DNA from: Peronospora farinosa
Lineage: Eukaryota; Oomycota; Peronosporomycetes; Peronosporales; Peronosporaceae
Reading direction: 5' to 3'
DNA length: 64,000 bases
Assembly: GCA_947646735.1 (NCBI GenBank)
Contig: CANTFK010000987.1
Span: 558,001 to 622,000 of the forward strand
Shown here: in pieces, positions 31,236 to 42,400 of the stretch
How the letters are laid out: each line of letters begins with the position of its first letter
Numbering within the stretch: position 1 is the stretch's first letter
Program-made: the position numbers and the translations under genes
The notes under the pieces: model-generated
The model's database searches: none
Told to the model about the DNA's origin: nothing
The model's input: the letters and a program-made list of their open reading frames with translations, nothing else

Positions 31236-33466
31236 GCAGACCATGGTATCCCATTGGGAGATTTGAGTCCCTTATTGGTAGACCTGTTATCGTATTGGTA
31301 GACCTGATTCCTCAGTGATAGGCTCGGTCCCTCGTTGGTAGACCGGGTCCCTCAGTGGCAGGCTCGGTCCCTCATTGGTACACATGAGTCTCCTATGGAA
31401 GGACCTCGACCTTTCACGAGTCCGAGGTGTAGAATAATGAAGAACGAAGAAGGAAGACTGAAAAGATCACCTGGAAACAGAGGGAAGTATGGCAAAGGAT
31501 ATGGAAGATGGACAGACGCACAAAAAATAGGGTCGAAGAAAACGAGTGTTCGTGTTCAAAGGGAGACCCAAGAGGGCGGACCAAACTTACCCTTGAGGCG
31601 CGGGACTAAAGCTCCAGGATGAGGCACGGAAGACAACCGATATTGGGTAATCCACGGCCACGCGAAATCCGACACCTGAAGGGCCTCGATCAGGTCGAAT
31701 GGATCTGACCCTCCTCACGACCAGGGTACCAGTAAACTACACGGCGGGTTCGAGGAAGATGTCGGAAGAAGGGGTCCAGGAAAATGTCGAGATCGCATCG
31801 GCCCTTACTCATTTCAACGAAGATAAAGTCGGTCACCTCCCGCTACGCTCGAGTCGCCCGACTCCGACGCTTCTTCCGCGCGTTATAATATGACGCAAGG
31901 AAGGAGTTCGCTCGCGCTTGGTACTTGGATATCCACAGGCAGTGGGTCGCCTCCCAGAGCGCTTGGCTATGCTCTTCGTCAAACCGTGTGTAGACCGCCG
32001 CTAACTGAGCGAATCAGTCGACAGGTCGGAAGGAAACGGGCGGAATCGGAACACGGTCTTCTACCCAAGGTTCAGCAGCCAGCAGTTTCTGGATCATCGG
32101 GGAGTTCACCAGTGACTTCCTCCACTTGGGAGGGCGGTCGAGGTTTCCGTCCGGTGGACCGAACCACCCCAAGGTAGATCCAACTGATCGACCAAATCTT
32201 TTGGAGACATTGTCACAATGCACCGAACTTGACAAGGTCGACCGGCCAAGGCGCCACCTCCGCGGCAGAGAAGGTCTTCAACTGCATGTACCCAGGGATG
32301 ATGGCATCCTTGGGGAGCTAGCAAGAGTCGGTCGGAAGGGGTGAATTGTTGTCCGCAACCGTGGGCGCGTCCTTTTCCTTCCCCGTGGACGACTCAGTCT
32401 CCGAGTCAGAAGTCTCGAACATCGCTCGTTTCAGCGAGAGACCGGAAGCCGAGGTGAGGTAGTAGACGTCGACGGAAGACTTGAAGAGCTTGTACTAGTG
32501 GGGCGTCGACCAGAGGAGCGAGACTTGGCCAGGGCCGCCCGAAGCGTCTCGCTGTCGTCGCTGAGGTCGTCTTCCGAAGACTCCAGCATGACAGGAGAGC
32601 GGCTGCCAGAGACTCCCGACAGCGGCATCGCGGATGTGTCGGATCTCAGAGACTTGGTAAATTTGGCAGGCACGCGGGACGACTTCCGCCTGGACCGTTA
32701 ACCGAGAGATTTCGCCGGCTTCGAAGGTGGACATACGGCCGAGGGCGAGACCGCCGAAGAAGGAGTCGGTCCCGGAGGAGGCCCATCGGAGAAGTCGGCG
32801 TGGTCGAGCTCTGCTGGAAGAAGAGACTAACGGCTTCGACTGTTGCCGATCTTCCATCGTAGGAGGTCCGCCAGTGCCGTCTCGCGCTGAAGTGCTTCGC
32901 GGAGTTGAACTACCAGCCGGAAGTTGTCGCGTAGCGCCTCTTCCAGGTGCTCGCACGGGATGGACAATAAGGTGGTAGAAGGGGGGACGACACTTAGCCG
33001 ACCCTCGCAGTCCTCTATGCGGCGAGATTGCGCGTCCACGTTAACATGCAGCTCTTGTAGAGCTACGCGCACGTCGACTGGCGCGAAAGATGGATTGTCG
33101 GCCATGGAGACCGAAGTGGCGGAAGTATCGGCCGACTTGGAAGGAGGAAAAGCGGCGAAGACAGGAGGGCTATCAACGGCGACAGTTTCAGCGGAACTCA
33201 AAGGTGAGGAAACTGGCCCGGGAAGGTCGAACAAGACTCTTCTTCGGATGGAGGTCAATCAAAGGCGCGGGGACGATCGAGGTCGGCTATTCAGACGGTG
33301 GGTCAGCAGACGGTGGGTCAGAACCAGGGGAATACATGGCTGAAACGACACAAGTTAGAGATGGACGACCAACAAAGGGCAAAGTAAAGGAATCACGTGA
33401 CGAAGGAAGTGAAGAAATGCGCGTGCTCAAACCGCTGTACGGCTGAGAAAGTGCTGGGGGCGGCTG
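31236..33466 (+). other. Gypsy family 1 region between pol and LTR, copy A
   Basis: About 2.2 kb of element sequence with no sense-strand gene. 31240-31390 contains repeats of CCTCRTTGGTAGACC like those inside the LTR. The antisense strand holds a long coding-like region (listed separately). Copy B of the same region is 42400-44619. Confidence 0.6.
31690..33258 (-). pseudogene. Antisense coding-like region in the Gypsy family 1 3' region, copy A
   Basis: Reading the minus strand, three frames succeed one another without long gaps. First comes a coiled-coil-forming stretch (33105-32827, starting at an ATG: MADNPSFAPVDVRVAL, then HLEEALRDNFRLVVQLREAL). Next is a Ser-rich acidic stretch (32673-32340, with ESSEDDLSDDSETLRAALAK and MFETSDSETESSTGKE). 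Last is a mixed helical stretch (about 32030-31865, AQLAAVYTRFDEEHSQALWE). This is more coding character than chance would give on a non-coding strand. It could be an accessory antisense gene of the element or an inverted, decayed gag of another element. I do not recognise the protein. Confidence 0.45.
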
Positions 33467-34621
33467 TGGTGAAGGGTTGTTTTTGCGATATGGAGACCCC
33501 ATAATCCAGTTGGATTCGGAGTATAGACCGTGTATCAGGGAAAAGAGACCAGAGAGACAGGGGCCTCGAGGGGAAGCGACCGTTGGCGGAGAACAATCTG
33601 CAGGACCCACAGAAGAAAAATCAGTATCAGGGTACTGGTTAACCGTTACCGAGGGGAGTTGGCCATGGCTTTTCATTGATCGACCCGGCCACTCGTTGGT
33701 AGACCTGGGTCTCTCGTTGGTCGAACCGGTCCCTCGTTGGTAGCCTGGGTCCCTCATTGGTCTACCCGGTCCATCGCTGGTAGATCATCGGTCGACCCGG
33801 TCCATCGCTGTTAGACCTGGTTCCCTCACTGGTCTACCCGGTCTCTCGTTTGTAGACCTGGATCCCTCACCGGTCGACCTGGATCCCTCACTGGTCGACC
33901 CGGACCCTCATTGGTCGACCCGGTTTCTCGTTGGTCGACCTCGGCCCTCGGGGTTCATCCACTTCTAACCAGTTAGCACAAGGATCAGACCAGTAGACGC
34001 AAGGAATCAGACCTTCAGGCAAGGATGGAGTAAAGGAGTTAAAAGGATAGGACTATATTAAATACTACTCAATTTGCGACCTACGTGGCACGACTCCGTC
34101 ACCCAGAAGAACTTGCTCTAAGCTACCACCTGTTCTAGGAAGGGATATATTTTGGCCCCCCGTTGAAGACAGTTCCGTGGTTAAGTTCAAGTGCGAATAG
34201 AGCTCCAAGATATATTTGGCCTGTGAGCTCGTTCGAGCCCAAGACCCGCTATCGGAAGCGGTCTCCCTTAACTCACGGTCCGGGAGCAAAGTAACGGTCA
34301 GGTGATTAATATCCCTGAAATACGAAGGAATAGGCCAGCGATGAGCTCCCTGAAGAATTTGGCTCTAAGCCCTCTCTCGACAAGGTTGATCGAGTGGCCA
34401 CCTACCGGCCCACTGAGTGAAGCATATCCACTCGAAGCCCCCCCCCCCCAGGTCTACCTCCCTCAAGGCAGACGTCTACATCCTCACCAAGTCTTCCGAA
34501 GAGTGCGACCCGCCAGCCGACGGGTACACAAGGTGAGAAGAAGGTCCATACGCGGCATCGGGGTACCCCCTCCGAAAGTCGTCAGTCCAGTACAGTGAGT
34601 GGTTTGGGGTATCATCATACA
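33467..34621 (+). repeat. LTR A of Gypsy family 1
   Basis: 1155 bp, TGGTGAAG to CATACA. About 99 percent identical to LTR B (44620-45765) apart from a 10-bp deletion in B, and also matched by the inverted copy at 48304-49455. The middle (33670-33960) consists of imperfect 19-20 bp repeats of GGTCGACCCGGTCCCTCATT type. Ends were set by comparing the three copies. Confidence 0.82.
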
Positions 34622-35014
34622 GTTTTGAGAACCCACTTCATCACAATGGTGCGCGTTCCCGGATCTTCAGAAGACGCGAATTTTCACTGCGAGTCCCAAG
34701 AAAATAAAAATTTCATATCAAATAGGAGCACAAGACCGAAAAGCCACTGGAAGACCGATCGCCAGTGACTCAAGAAGAAAAACAAAGGATCGAAGGACTG
34801 ACTGGACCTTGGGAGGGGCCCGGATAACATGGTCGAGGTTGAACTTATTGAAGAAAACCTAAATACATTACCTATGTCCTCGTAGAGGACACCTTTGTTC
34901 ATGATACCTATCATGATCCGGAGGACCATCAGTCGACGGTGAAAACCGAGAGGCTAAGGTCCCCGAAAAAAACAGCAAACCAATATCGCGCAGTCCAAGC
35001 CGACAAATTTCCGG
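34622..35014 (+). other. Leader of Gypsy family 1
   Basis: Non-coding sequence between LTR A and the first gag open frame. A primer-binding site should begin at about 34622, but I could not match it to a specific tRNA. Confidence 0.5.
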
Positions 35015-35692
35015 ATGAAGGCACCGGGACATTACAAGTTGATAGGCCCCGAAAAGTTAGGACTGGCATCATGGATAGACGCTGACGTCACGAAGGCCTA
35101 CCACCAACGCAAGCTGAACGCATTCCTGGGGAGCGACCCCGTCGCGAAGACCCTCGAGATCCGGCAGCTGGGTCAACTTACTGGGCCGGTGTCGACCTTA
35201 CCACGGCTGCAAACCGTCACGGACGCGGTCACTGCGCTGGTCACCCTTCTTCGTGAAGCGAACATGGTCGCAGGGCGGTTCGACCCCGACGACCTGCTGT
35301 CCCTGGGATTCGACAGAATCACAAAGACGTTAGAACATATGCACAAGCGTCTGTCGATCCTAGTTGGTACTACGCCAGCAAAGGGACACCTACCTCTGTC
35401 AGCACACACACAAACACGGTCCAGGGACAACCAGATGGCGCTTCAAGACATCGCGGTCTACCCTCACATGTATGGAGCCGCAGGCCACCCAGGGGCGAAG
35501 CAGGGTACATCGCAACACCTGCAGTCAAGCGGCAAGATGGTAGCAGCTCCGTGGTCCCCAAGATCATCTTCGACTAGTTCAGTCACTAGAATGCTCCTGG
35601 GACCAACTGAGACGGCGCTGATTCAGGCCCGAGCCCGCAACGTGGAGCAAGAATCACGAGTTCTCGAAACGACGACGCGTGGAAAAAATTAA
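35015..35692 (+). CDS. Gypsy family 1 gag-region ORF, N-terminal part
   Basis: 225 codons from an ATG at 35015. The product is mostly helical, with a central Leu-rich segment (VTALVTLLREANM) and a Ser/Arg-rich end; no zinc knuckle or protease. It probably represents the matrix-like N-terminal part of Gag. A stop and about 240 bp separate it from the capsid-like ORF. Whether the gap is original or decay cannot be told from this copy alone. Confidence 0.55.
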   Translation: MKAPGHYKLIGPEKLGLASWIDADVTKAYHQRKLNAFLGSDPVAKTLEIRQLGQLTGPVSTLPRLQTVTDAVTALVTLLREANMVAGRFDPDDLLSLGFDRITKTLEHMHKRLSILVGTTPAKGHLPLSAHTQTRSRDNQMALQDIAVYPHMYGAAGHPGAKQGTSQHLQSSGKMVAAPWSPRSSSTSSVTRMLLGPTETALIQARARNVEQESRVLETTTRGKN

Positions 35693-35937
35693 AAATTATT
35701 TCGAATTTCAGCCAATGGGAAATTAGCAAGAGAAAAAATTGGAATTTGCTCTGCCCCGTGACGAAGATGCTGGGGGGGAAGGGCCTACCTACCCGGTAGG
35801 TGATCTGCAGACCCTCTTCGACGCGGCGATGGCAAGATTTTTGAATGAACGCTTAGCACCGCGGGCACAGTGTAGCAGGAGGAAGACCAGAGGCACAAAG
35901 GACGACCGCTTACCATGACCAGCATCCAGGAATACAA

Positions 35938-37146
35938 ATGCCAAGAGGTCACACGATGACCGACGTCGATATGGAATCCGTCGGTTCCTGTGAGTTCGAC
36001 CCTGACAATATGGATTTGAGGGGACCTCAGTCGATGATGGCGAACGCAGCGCTGGAACAGACGCCAAATATAGTCCCTCGCATCAAACTCTCGGCGACCT
36101 CGGATCTTAAAGAATTTCATGAAAGAGACCAAGACGAAGACAGAGCGCGCAGCTGGGTATCAACGGTCAAGACAGCATTTATAAGATACCAAGCACCAGA
36201 TGATGAACGATGTTTCGTTTTTGGAGGATTGCTGACTGGACCGGCGCAGAATTGGTACCGTCAACTGGGTCGCTCGGTACGAGGAAACTGGAAGGACTTA
36301 ATCCAAGAGTTCATGATTCTGTTCTGTGGCACGGGGGTACCGGTCGCCCGCCAGTACTACCATGCGAAGAAAAGGTCGGAAGAGACCCCGCTGGATTATC
36401 TGTACCGCCTGAATGTGCTTGGACTCAGGGCGAAGATTAAGATTAAGGATGGGTCGCCCAACGTTCAGAAGGATCATGTCGATCACTACATTTTGACGGT
36501 GGACGACCCGGAGCTAGCAGAAAAGTTGACTATGTTGCGTCTGGCGGACGTGGAAGAATTGGAGGAAGTATTGACAGTATGTCAGCGGACGAAGGCAAGA
36601 TGAGGCAAGATGTTGTTTGGATCAAACAAGTTTCGTCAGAAGGCACCGGCACTACCCGAGAGGCCGAGAGATATGAATCGCCGCTCTATACATGCAGTTC
36701 GGGCGTCCCTGGAAAACTCGAGCTCTGGAGACTCCAGCCCAGACTCTTCGGAGAACGAAGGAGATCTAAGGCGAGTCTACCTTATGAAAAAGGAAGGAGG
36801 CAGGGACCCAGGTGTGAGGTTCTCAAATAATCTACCGACCAGGGAGGCCGACCAACACCACCTGGCAGTGAACCAGCAACCCGGACCGTCGTCAGCGGTA
36901 CCAAATACGAGATGCGCATATTGCGGGTCCAAGAAACACGGAGATCTGAATTGATTGAACTGCGACCGCAGTGGAAGGAAGGGTCACCCATCAGATCGCT
37001 GTCTGTTCGTATGCCGGGGTTGTGGAGAGATTCACGAGATTAGGAAGTGCCAGATGAAGGAGTTCTACAATTTGTTCCGTCAATGGTATATTCCGGCCAA
37101 GCATGCAGGAATGTTCCCGGAGAAACTCGAGAAGATGGCAAATTAG
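35938..37146 (+). pseudogene. Gypsy family 1 Gag capsid and zinc knuckle
   Basis: 35938-36603 encodes a Retrotrans_gag-type capsid domain (FVFGGLLTGPAQNWYRQLG, then WKDLIQEFMILF, then YYHAKKRSEETPLDYLYRL). After a stop at 36603 the frame shifts to 36610-37146, with a nucleocapsid segment. CAYCGSKKHG begins a zinc-knuckle-like motif, a TGA cuts the frame at about 36952, and further Cys/His pairs follow (DRCLFVCRGCGEIHEIRKC). Gag packages the element RNA into cytoplasmic particles. Confidence 0.8.
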
Positions 37147-37282
37147 GACGCTCACCAGATTGAATCTGATACGAGCCGAGCGTTCTAATTGTTGTATCTT
37201 TGCATATGTGGAGAAACAGCCCAAGGAGGGGACGGGTATTCCAGTTAAGATTGGAAATATATCGAATATTTGAAATTACCCT

Positions 37283-38072
37283 GTGGTCCATGTTGCTACT
37301 CTGAATAAGCCTAATAATTTTGCTCGAGAAAATGCAGTGATGGAGCTGGACTTATTGCTAGGCGAGCCTGAAAATACCACGCCCCCACTAAATGGTTCAG
37401 GCAAGCGAAAGCCTCTGGAAAGGTCAACAACTACCATGCAAATTTGTTGTTCGATACTGGTGCCGAGATATCCATCCTGGATATCGCCTATGCTCGTAAG
37501 GCAGGCTGCCAAATTGATGAAAGTGAACGACAAGAATGTATTGGTATTGAGGAAGCCGTATACACCACGAAGGGACGCACTCGCATCAATGTCACTCTGA
37601 ATGGGACTTGGTTTACATCTTTAATGTGTGGGTAGGCCCTATGGTGGGCCAAGATGTAATTTTGGGGATGGACTTCATGGTTCCAGCCGGTATCCGGTTA
37701 GACTTGGCCGACGGAACTCTCTGCCTCCCCGATGAAGTCAGGGTACAATTGACCGGGCGAAGGACACTGTACAATACGCGAGTATCGGATGTGAAATTGG
37801 GTCGGTATGTACAAATATCCGTTGGAGGATGTACGGAAGTGCCTCTCAAAAGGTCGACCTCAGAACAGTGGAAATTGTGGGTCACGAGAGGCGAACGATG
37901 GGTGACCACCATGATACAAGGGATAGGACGTCGACCAATTTTGAAGATAACCAATGTCAGCCCTCGCCCCTTAACATTGCACGAAGATACCAAGGTAGGT
38001 ATGTGGTTGATCAGGGATCAAGTTCCGAGAACGCCAGGGTTTCTCTCGGTGGGCTCTCGAAGATATTCGTAA
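37283..38072 (+). pseudogene. Gypsy family 1 aspartic protease
   Basis: Contains LLFDTGAEISILDIAYARKA, with the catalytic DTG triad of retropepsins, at about 37445, followed by a typical flap-to-C-terminus region (GQDVILGMDFMVPAGIRLDL). Two frame changes (near 37440 and 37610) break the frame. The enzyme would process Gag and Pol. Confidence 0.82.
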
Positions 38073-38464
38073 TGGCTAAATCTAGCTTACTAATCTACCA
38101 CTGACCAGGTCGACCTTCACGTCGACCCAACAGAAGATGAAGAGGGGCTTCTAGTGGAGAGACCAGAGTATAAGATTCCGTCACACATCTTACAGCGACC
38201 AGCGGCTCCAGCCCCAATGATGAATATGACACACCAACCGGTACCCGACAGATAAGAAAACCGTGCGAAGAAAAGGCGAATTGGCAGGAGGGGACCGCCC
38301 AAAAACGGAGTGTATCTGAAGAGGACCTACATGAAGTGACCACCACCAATGAGAAGGAAGCCAAACTGGTAGACTTTTTACAGGCAGATGACCAGTTGCG
38401 TTCTTTCGAGAGTGGGGAACTTTGGGCCGAGGACATAAAACAAGGATAGGCGGTCATACCGGAA

Positions 38465-39367
38465 GTGAACCCCTCATCCAAAGGTGTTGAGTTAAAAGAT
38501 ATACAGATTCCTGATCCAGATGGGAACACTCCTGAAGAGGTAGACCGGTTACGACAAATAATATCGAAGAAGCGACATCTGTTAATGGGCAAAGATAACG
38601 CCTTGTACCCGGTCGCCCGAGGAGCGGTATGCGACATCGATGTGGGGAACGCAAGACCGATCGCGCAATGTGTACGGAAGGTGGCCCCTCAGTTCAGAGA
38701 GAAGTTGGCCCACCTGATCAAGGGACTATTATCGGCAAAGATCATTCAGCCTTCCACCTTGCCATGGGTCAGCCCAATTGTGATTATCGTAAAGAAGAAT
38801 GGGGTCGATATTCGATTGTGTATCGACTATCGGTTGGTGAATGATCTCACCCAGCTTACGGTATACCCGATGCCGTTGATTAACGAATTACTGAAGGACC
38901 TGGACCGAGCTTTGTGGTACTGTTCTCTTGACATGGCGAGTGGTTTTTAGGTCTTCAGTATGACCTAAAGGGCGAGACAAATTGAGGCGTTCGTCACGCC
39001 ACTGGGATTATTTGAATGGCTTTGGATGCCTTTTGGGCTTAAGAATGCGCCTCAGATATATCAAAGGTTGTTGGATAATGCGTTATATGTGTTTTTACGG
39101 ATTTCTCCAGGGACTTCCACAGAAGAAACAGAGAATTTGTTCGCAACAGGGGAAGTAGAAGCAATATCGGGCCTCTCTATATTGGGTCGAAGATCATACA
39201 ATGACGATATACTTGTTCCTGCCGAATCGTGGGACTTGTTATACCAGAAAGTGGAGCGGATGCTAGACGTGTGTGACTATTGGAATTTGTCGGTCAGTGC
39301 CGTCAAGAGTACGTGGGGTGTCGGAATGTCGAGTACATTGAACATCGAGTGTCCAAAGAAGGGCTAG
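38465..39367 (+). pseudogene. Gypsy family 1 reverse transcriptase
   Basis: The fingers and palm are readable: IKGLLSAKIIQPSTLPWVSP, VIIVKKNGVDIRLCIDYR and CSLDMASGF. Stops at about 38948 and 38967 interrupt it, and it resumes with AFVTPLGLFEWLWMPFGLKN. The catalytic box reads SYNDDIL, where most relatives have YIDD or YVDD: both Asp remain but the preceding residue differs. The domain continues to the connection near 39367. Confidence 0.85.
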
Positions 39368-40040
39368 AAGCCCACCCAAAAGACCTTCAGTCTTTGGTCG
39401 ACCTACCTCTACCGAAAACGCTGAAGGCTATGCAATCTCATGGAAGCCTGAATCACTATAGCAGATATATCGAAGATTATACCGTATACGCGTCGATCCT
39501 CTATGAACTGAGAGAGGTGGATTTTTACGCTTGGAGGTGCAAATTGAAGGTTGACAACGAAGTGGCGGCCCACGAAGAAGACAAAGAAAAATGGTTGAGG
39601 GTACAAGTAGCGTTTGCCACCCGCAAGAACAAGATTGCTACAGCGCCCATCCTACGACATTTCGACCCGGCTAAAGAGGCAGTTATTATTGTCTACGCTA
39701 GTGATTGGGCCATCTCGGCGTCGTTGGTGCAGAATTACGACGGCCTGTATATGCCGGTAATGTTCACGAGCCGAACCCTCAAGTCAAACGAAGTGAACTA
39801 TAGCACAGTGGAAACGGAAGTGCTGGCGTTGTTGCGAATATTGGAGACTTGTTTCAAGATGTTGGTCACCCGACCCCTAAAGGTTCTGACGAGGCATTCT
39901 ACACTAGACTGGCTAGTGACGTCTTCGGGGTTGCAAGGTCGCTTAAAAAATCGGGCAGCTTTCTTGTCCCAGTGGACTTTAGAGATTGTGAAATGCAAGA
40001 AAGGCGAAGATCAAGATCTAGGGGAATTGGCAGTGTGGTG
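39280..40040 (+). pseudogene. Gypsy family 1 RNase H, first domain
   Basis: In the frame that follows RT, VSKEGLEAHPKDLQSL marks the end of the thumb. The RNase H domain follows with IIVYASDWAISASLVQ (usually D-A-S), EVNYSTVETEVLALLRIL, and VLTRHSTLDWLV in place of the usual TDH, so one acidic residue appears lost. This is the usual Ty3/Gypsy RNase H position. Confidence 0.75.
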
Positions 40041-40129
40041 GAGTGGCGATTGCCTGTATCACGCCTCGAGAAAATGTAGATTTAATTCTGTCGTCAATTT
40101 CTCCCACGAAGCAATCCAGGCAAGTGGTC

Positions 40130-40590
40130 GACCTTCCGACGCCCACAGTGGAACCGGACGAAGAACTATATGTGATGAGTTTCGATGGGTCAGCTCGGGT
40201 GAAGCAAGGGAAAGGCGCCTGCAGCGCTATTGTATGGAGACTTCCTGTATGGACTATAGTCGAAGATGCGTCGAGATACCTCGATAAGTCTACAGTAGAT
40301 GAAGCTAAATATGAGGGCATCTTACTGGGCTTTGGCCTGTTGGAGCCAATGGAGCGACGGCGTTTGATTATCTGTGGAAACTCCGATTTGGTTTTCAAGA
40401 CAAGTGCGGGAAGAGATCGAGTGCAAGGCTTCAGGTTTATCCCCGTTACGGGACAAGGCGTTAAGTAAGCTCCAGTCGTGGCCCACCCACGCAGTCTTAA
40501 ATGTGAAACGAGACTGGAATCAGAGCGCAGACCAGTTGGCCAGTGCGGCTTCACATCAGCAGCAAGGGGCCGAATCGATACCGAAAGGGT
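40130..40590 (+). pseudogene. Second, archaeal-type RNase H domain of Gypsy family 1
   Basis: YVMSFDGSARVKQGKG, then DEAKYEGILLGFGLL, then CGNSDLVFK, and finally WNQSADQLASAAS supply the D-E-D-D set of an RVT_3/archaeal-type RNase H, distinct from the first domain and lying between it and the integrase. Such dual RNase H layouts are known from plant Tat elements and, to my recollection, from some oomycete Gypsy elements. The frame changes near 40470. Confidence 0.75.
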
Positions 40591-40804
40591 AGTGGCCAGG
40601 TCTAGAAGCGATCAATCGGCTGCAATAGGTGTTAATTCCTAAAGACCGGAGTCCGTTGGCCAAGATATCCGCGGTAACGAGATCACGGTCCCCCGTCAGA
40701 ATTTCTGGAGAAGTCATGCAAGAAGATGTGATATAACAACTCCTGATGGACCGGATCCGAGATGCGCAAGAAGAGAGAGCTGATTGCACATATTGTAGGA
40801 ATAT

Positions 40805-41757
40805 TTGAATGGAGACTGGAATGACCTGTCTGTGGAATCGGCTCGAAATTGCAGCAAAATGCCTAAATGCTACGAGATAAGTGAAGAAGGACTGCTAGTG
40901 TACTGCCCTGGCCAGAGAATCGAGGTCGACGACCGAGACATAACTGCCAGATTGGTGATACCCGAGAGTCTCCAGGCCGACGTCCTCCATCCCTATCATA
41001 CGAGTTTAGAAGGCGGCCATCAGGGAATCGGGCGTACCTATCATCGGATCAGACGATATTGTCATTGGAGGGGTCTATTTCGGAGCGTTCAGAAATATGT
41101 GGATCAGTGCATGGATTTTGAGACTGGGAAAGGGAGGCCCACATTACAAGGGAAGTCTCCGGTGAATGTTGAGACGACGTACCCTTTCCAAATTATCGTG
41201 ATTTTAAATCATCGCGATGGACCACATATCCCCTCTCTCCTTAAGTCGTAAAAGAAAATACGAAACTACTGATCTGGGTCGACCTGTTCACAGGTTATGT
41301 GATGGCTAAGGCTAGTGCGTCGCGGACAGCCCAGACAGTAGCTGAGGGATATGAAGAATGTGTTTTCCGCCGTTTTGGCGCCAGTGAGACGATCCGTCAC
41401 GATCGGGAGCCGGGGTTTATGTCGGACTTCTTCCGAGCGTTCAGTCGCATGGTGGGTCAACGTCAGAGAGCGACCATGGCCTACCGACCTCAAGCGAACG
41501 GCACTGCGGAGAGAATGTTTCAGACTCTAACGAGATCGCTCAAGATGTACGTAGCCGACGTGGTACATCGAGACTGGGATGAATACGCGGAACGTTTAAC
41601 GTTCGCGTTAAACACGTCTCAAGATAGAGTGCGGGAGGAAACACCGTTCTATCTGGTCCATGAATGGGATGATAGGACCACTCTAGAGACTATGTTACTG
41701 GTGGTAAACACTCGAAGTCGAGAATCAGGACCTCGGAGATGGAGTTATCGGATTTAA
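40805..41757 (+). pseudogene. Gypsy family 1 integrase
   Basis: The zinc-binding HHCC region is at about 40980-41130 (HPYHTSLEGGHQGIGRTYHR, then QKYVDQCMDFETGKGRP): the second Cys position is Phe, so the motif is damaged. The core follows after a frame break: LLIWVDLFTGYVMAKAS, then RHDREPGFMSDFF and RPQANGTAERMFQTL give the D and E of the DDE triad. The integrase inserts the cDNA into the genome. It continues into the C-terminal barrel and chromodomain of copy B. Confidence 0.83.
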
Positions 41758-41776
41758 AGTCACTATCAGCGAGCAA

Positions 41777-42400
41777 GAGACCAAGTCAACGAGAACCTAC
41801 GAGCGGCTAGTCAGGCTCGGGTGCAAGCGCATAATGAAGGGATAGGCAGCCACGAAATTCAGCCAGTGTCTCAGGTGTGGCTATACTTAGAACGGGTGAG
41901 AGAAGGGTATGCCAAGAAATTGGCCCACCTCTGGCACGGACCGCTATGAGTTCGGGAACTAGTCGGAGATTATGCAGTACGCTTGGAATTACGAGGCACA
42001 GAATATAGACTATTCCCAATCGTGCACATCTCCAAGCTCAAGCCCGTCAGAGAGTTCCCCGATCGACCTAGCAGCAAGCTGAAAGTGGATAGAGCAGATC
42101 GAGTTGACTTCGACGAATGTCTGTTACTAGAAGACATCTGGGTGCGGGAATTGGAGGAAGGCGAGTATGAGGTCGAAGAAATTTTAGAGTCGTACAGGTA
42201 ATAAAACTCGGTATGGACGGCAACAACGAAAATTCCTCGTGCAATGGAAAGGACACCCTGGCCTTTCGTGGGTAGACGAAAAGGATCTAAATTGCGGAGC
42301 CCTACTCCAAGATTTCGAGCGTAAGAAGACAAGCCATAATCGCTTCGAAGTAATGCAAAGCCATGAGAACTAGCGGAGAGTACCAAGATCCCTGGAAGGC
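41777..42400 (+). pseudogene. Gypsy family 1 pol C-terminus with chromodomain, copy B
   Basis: Near-identical to 30614-31235. It encodes the integrase C-terminal region and a chromodomain (EVEEILESYR, then FLVQWKGHPGLSWVDEKD), with the same frame break at the CAGGTAATAAAAC run. The Gly in WKGHP is the residue expected of chromodomains; copy A has Ser there. Confidence 0.75.
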
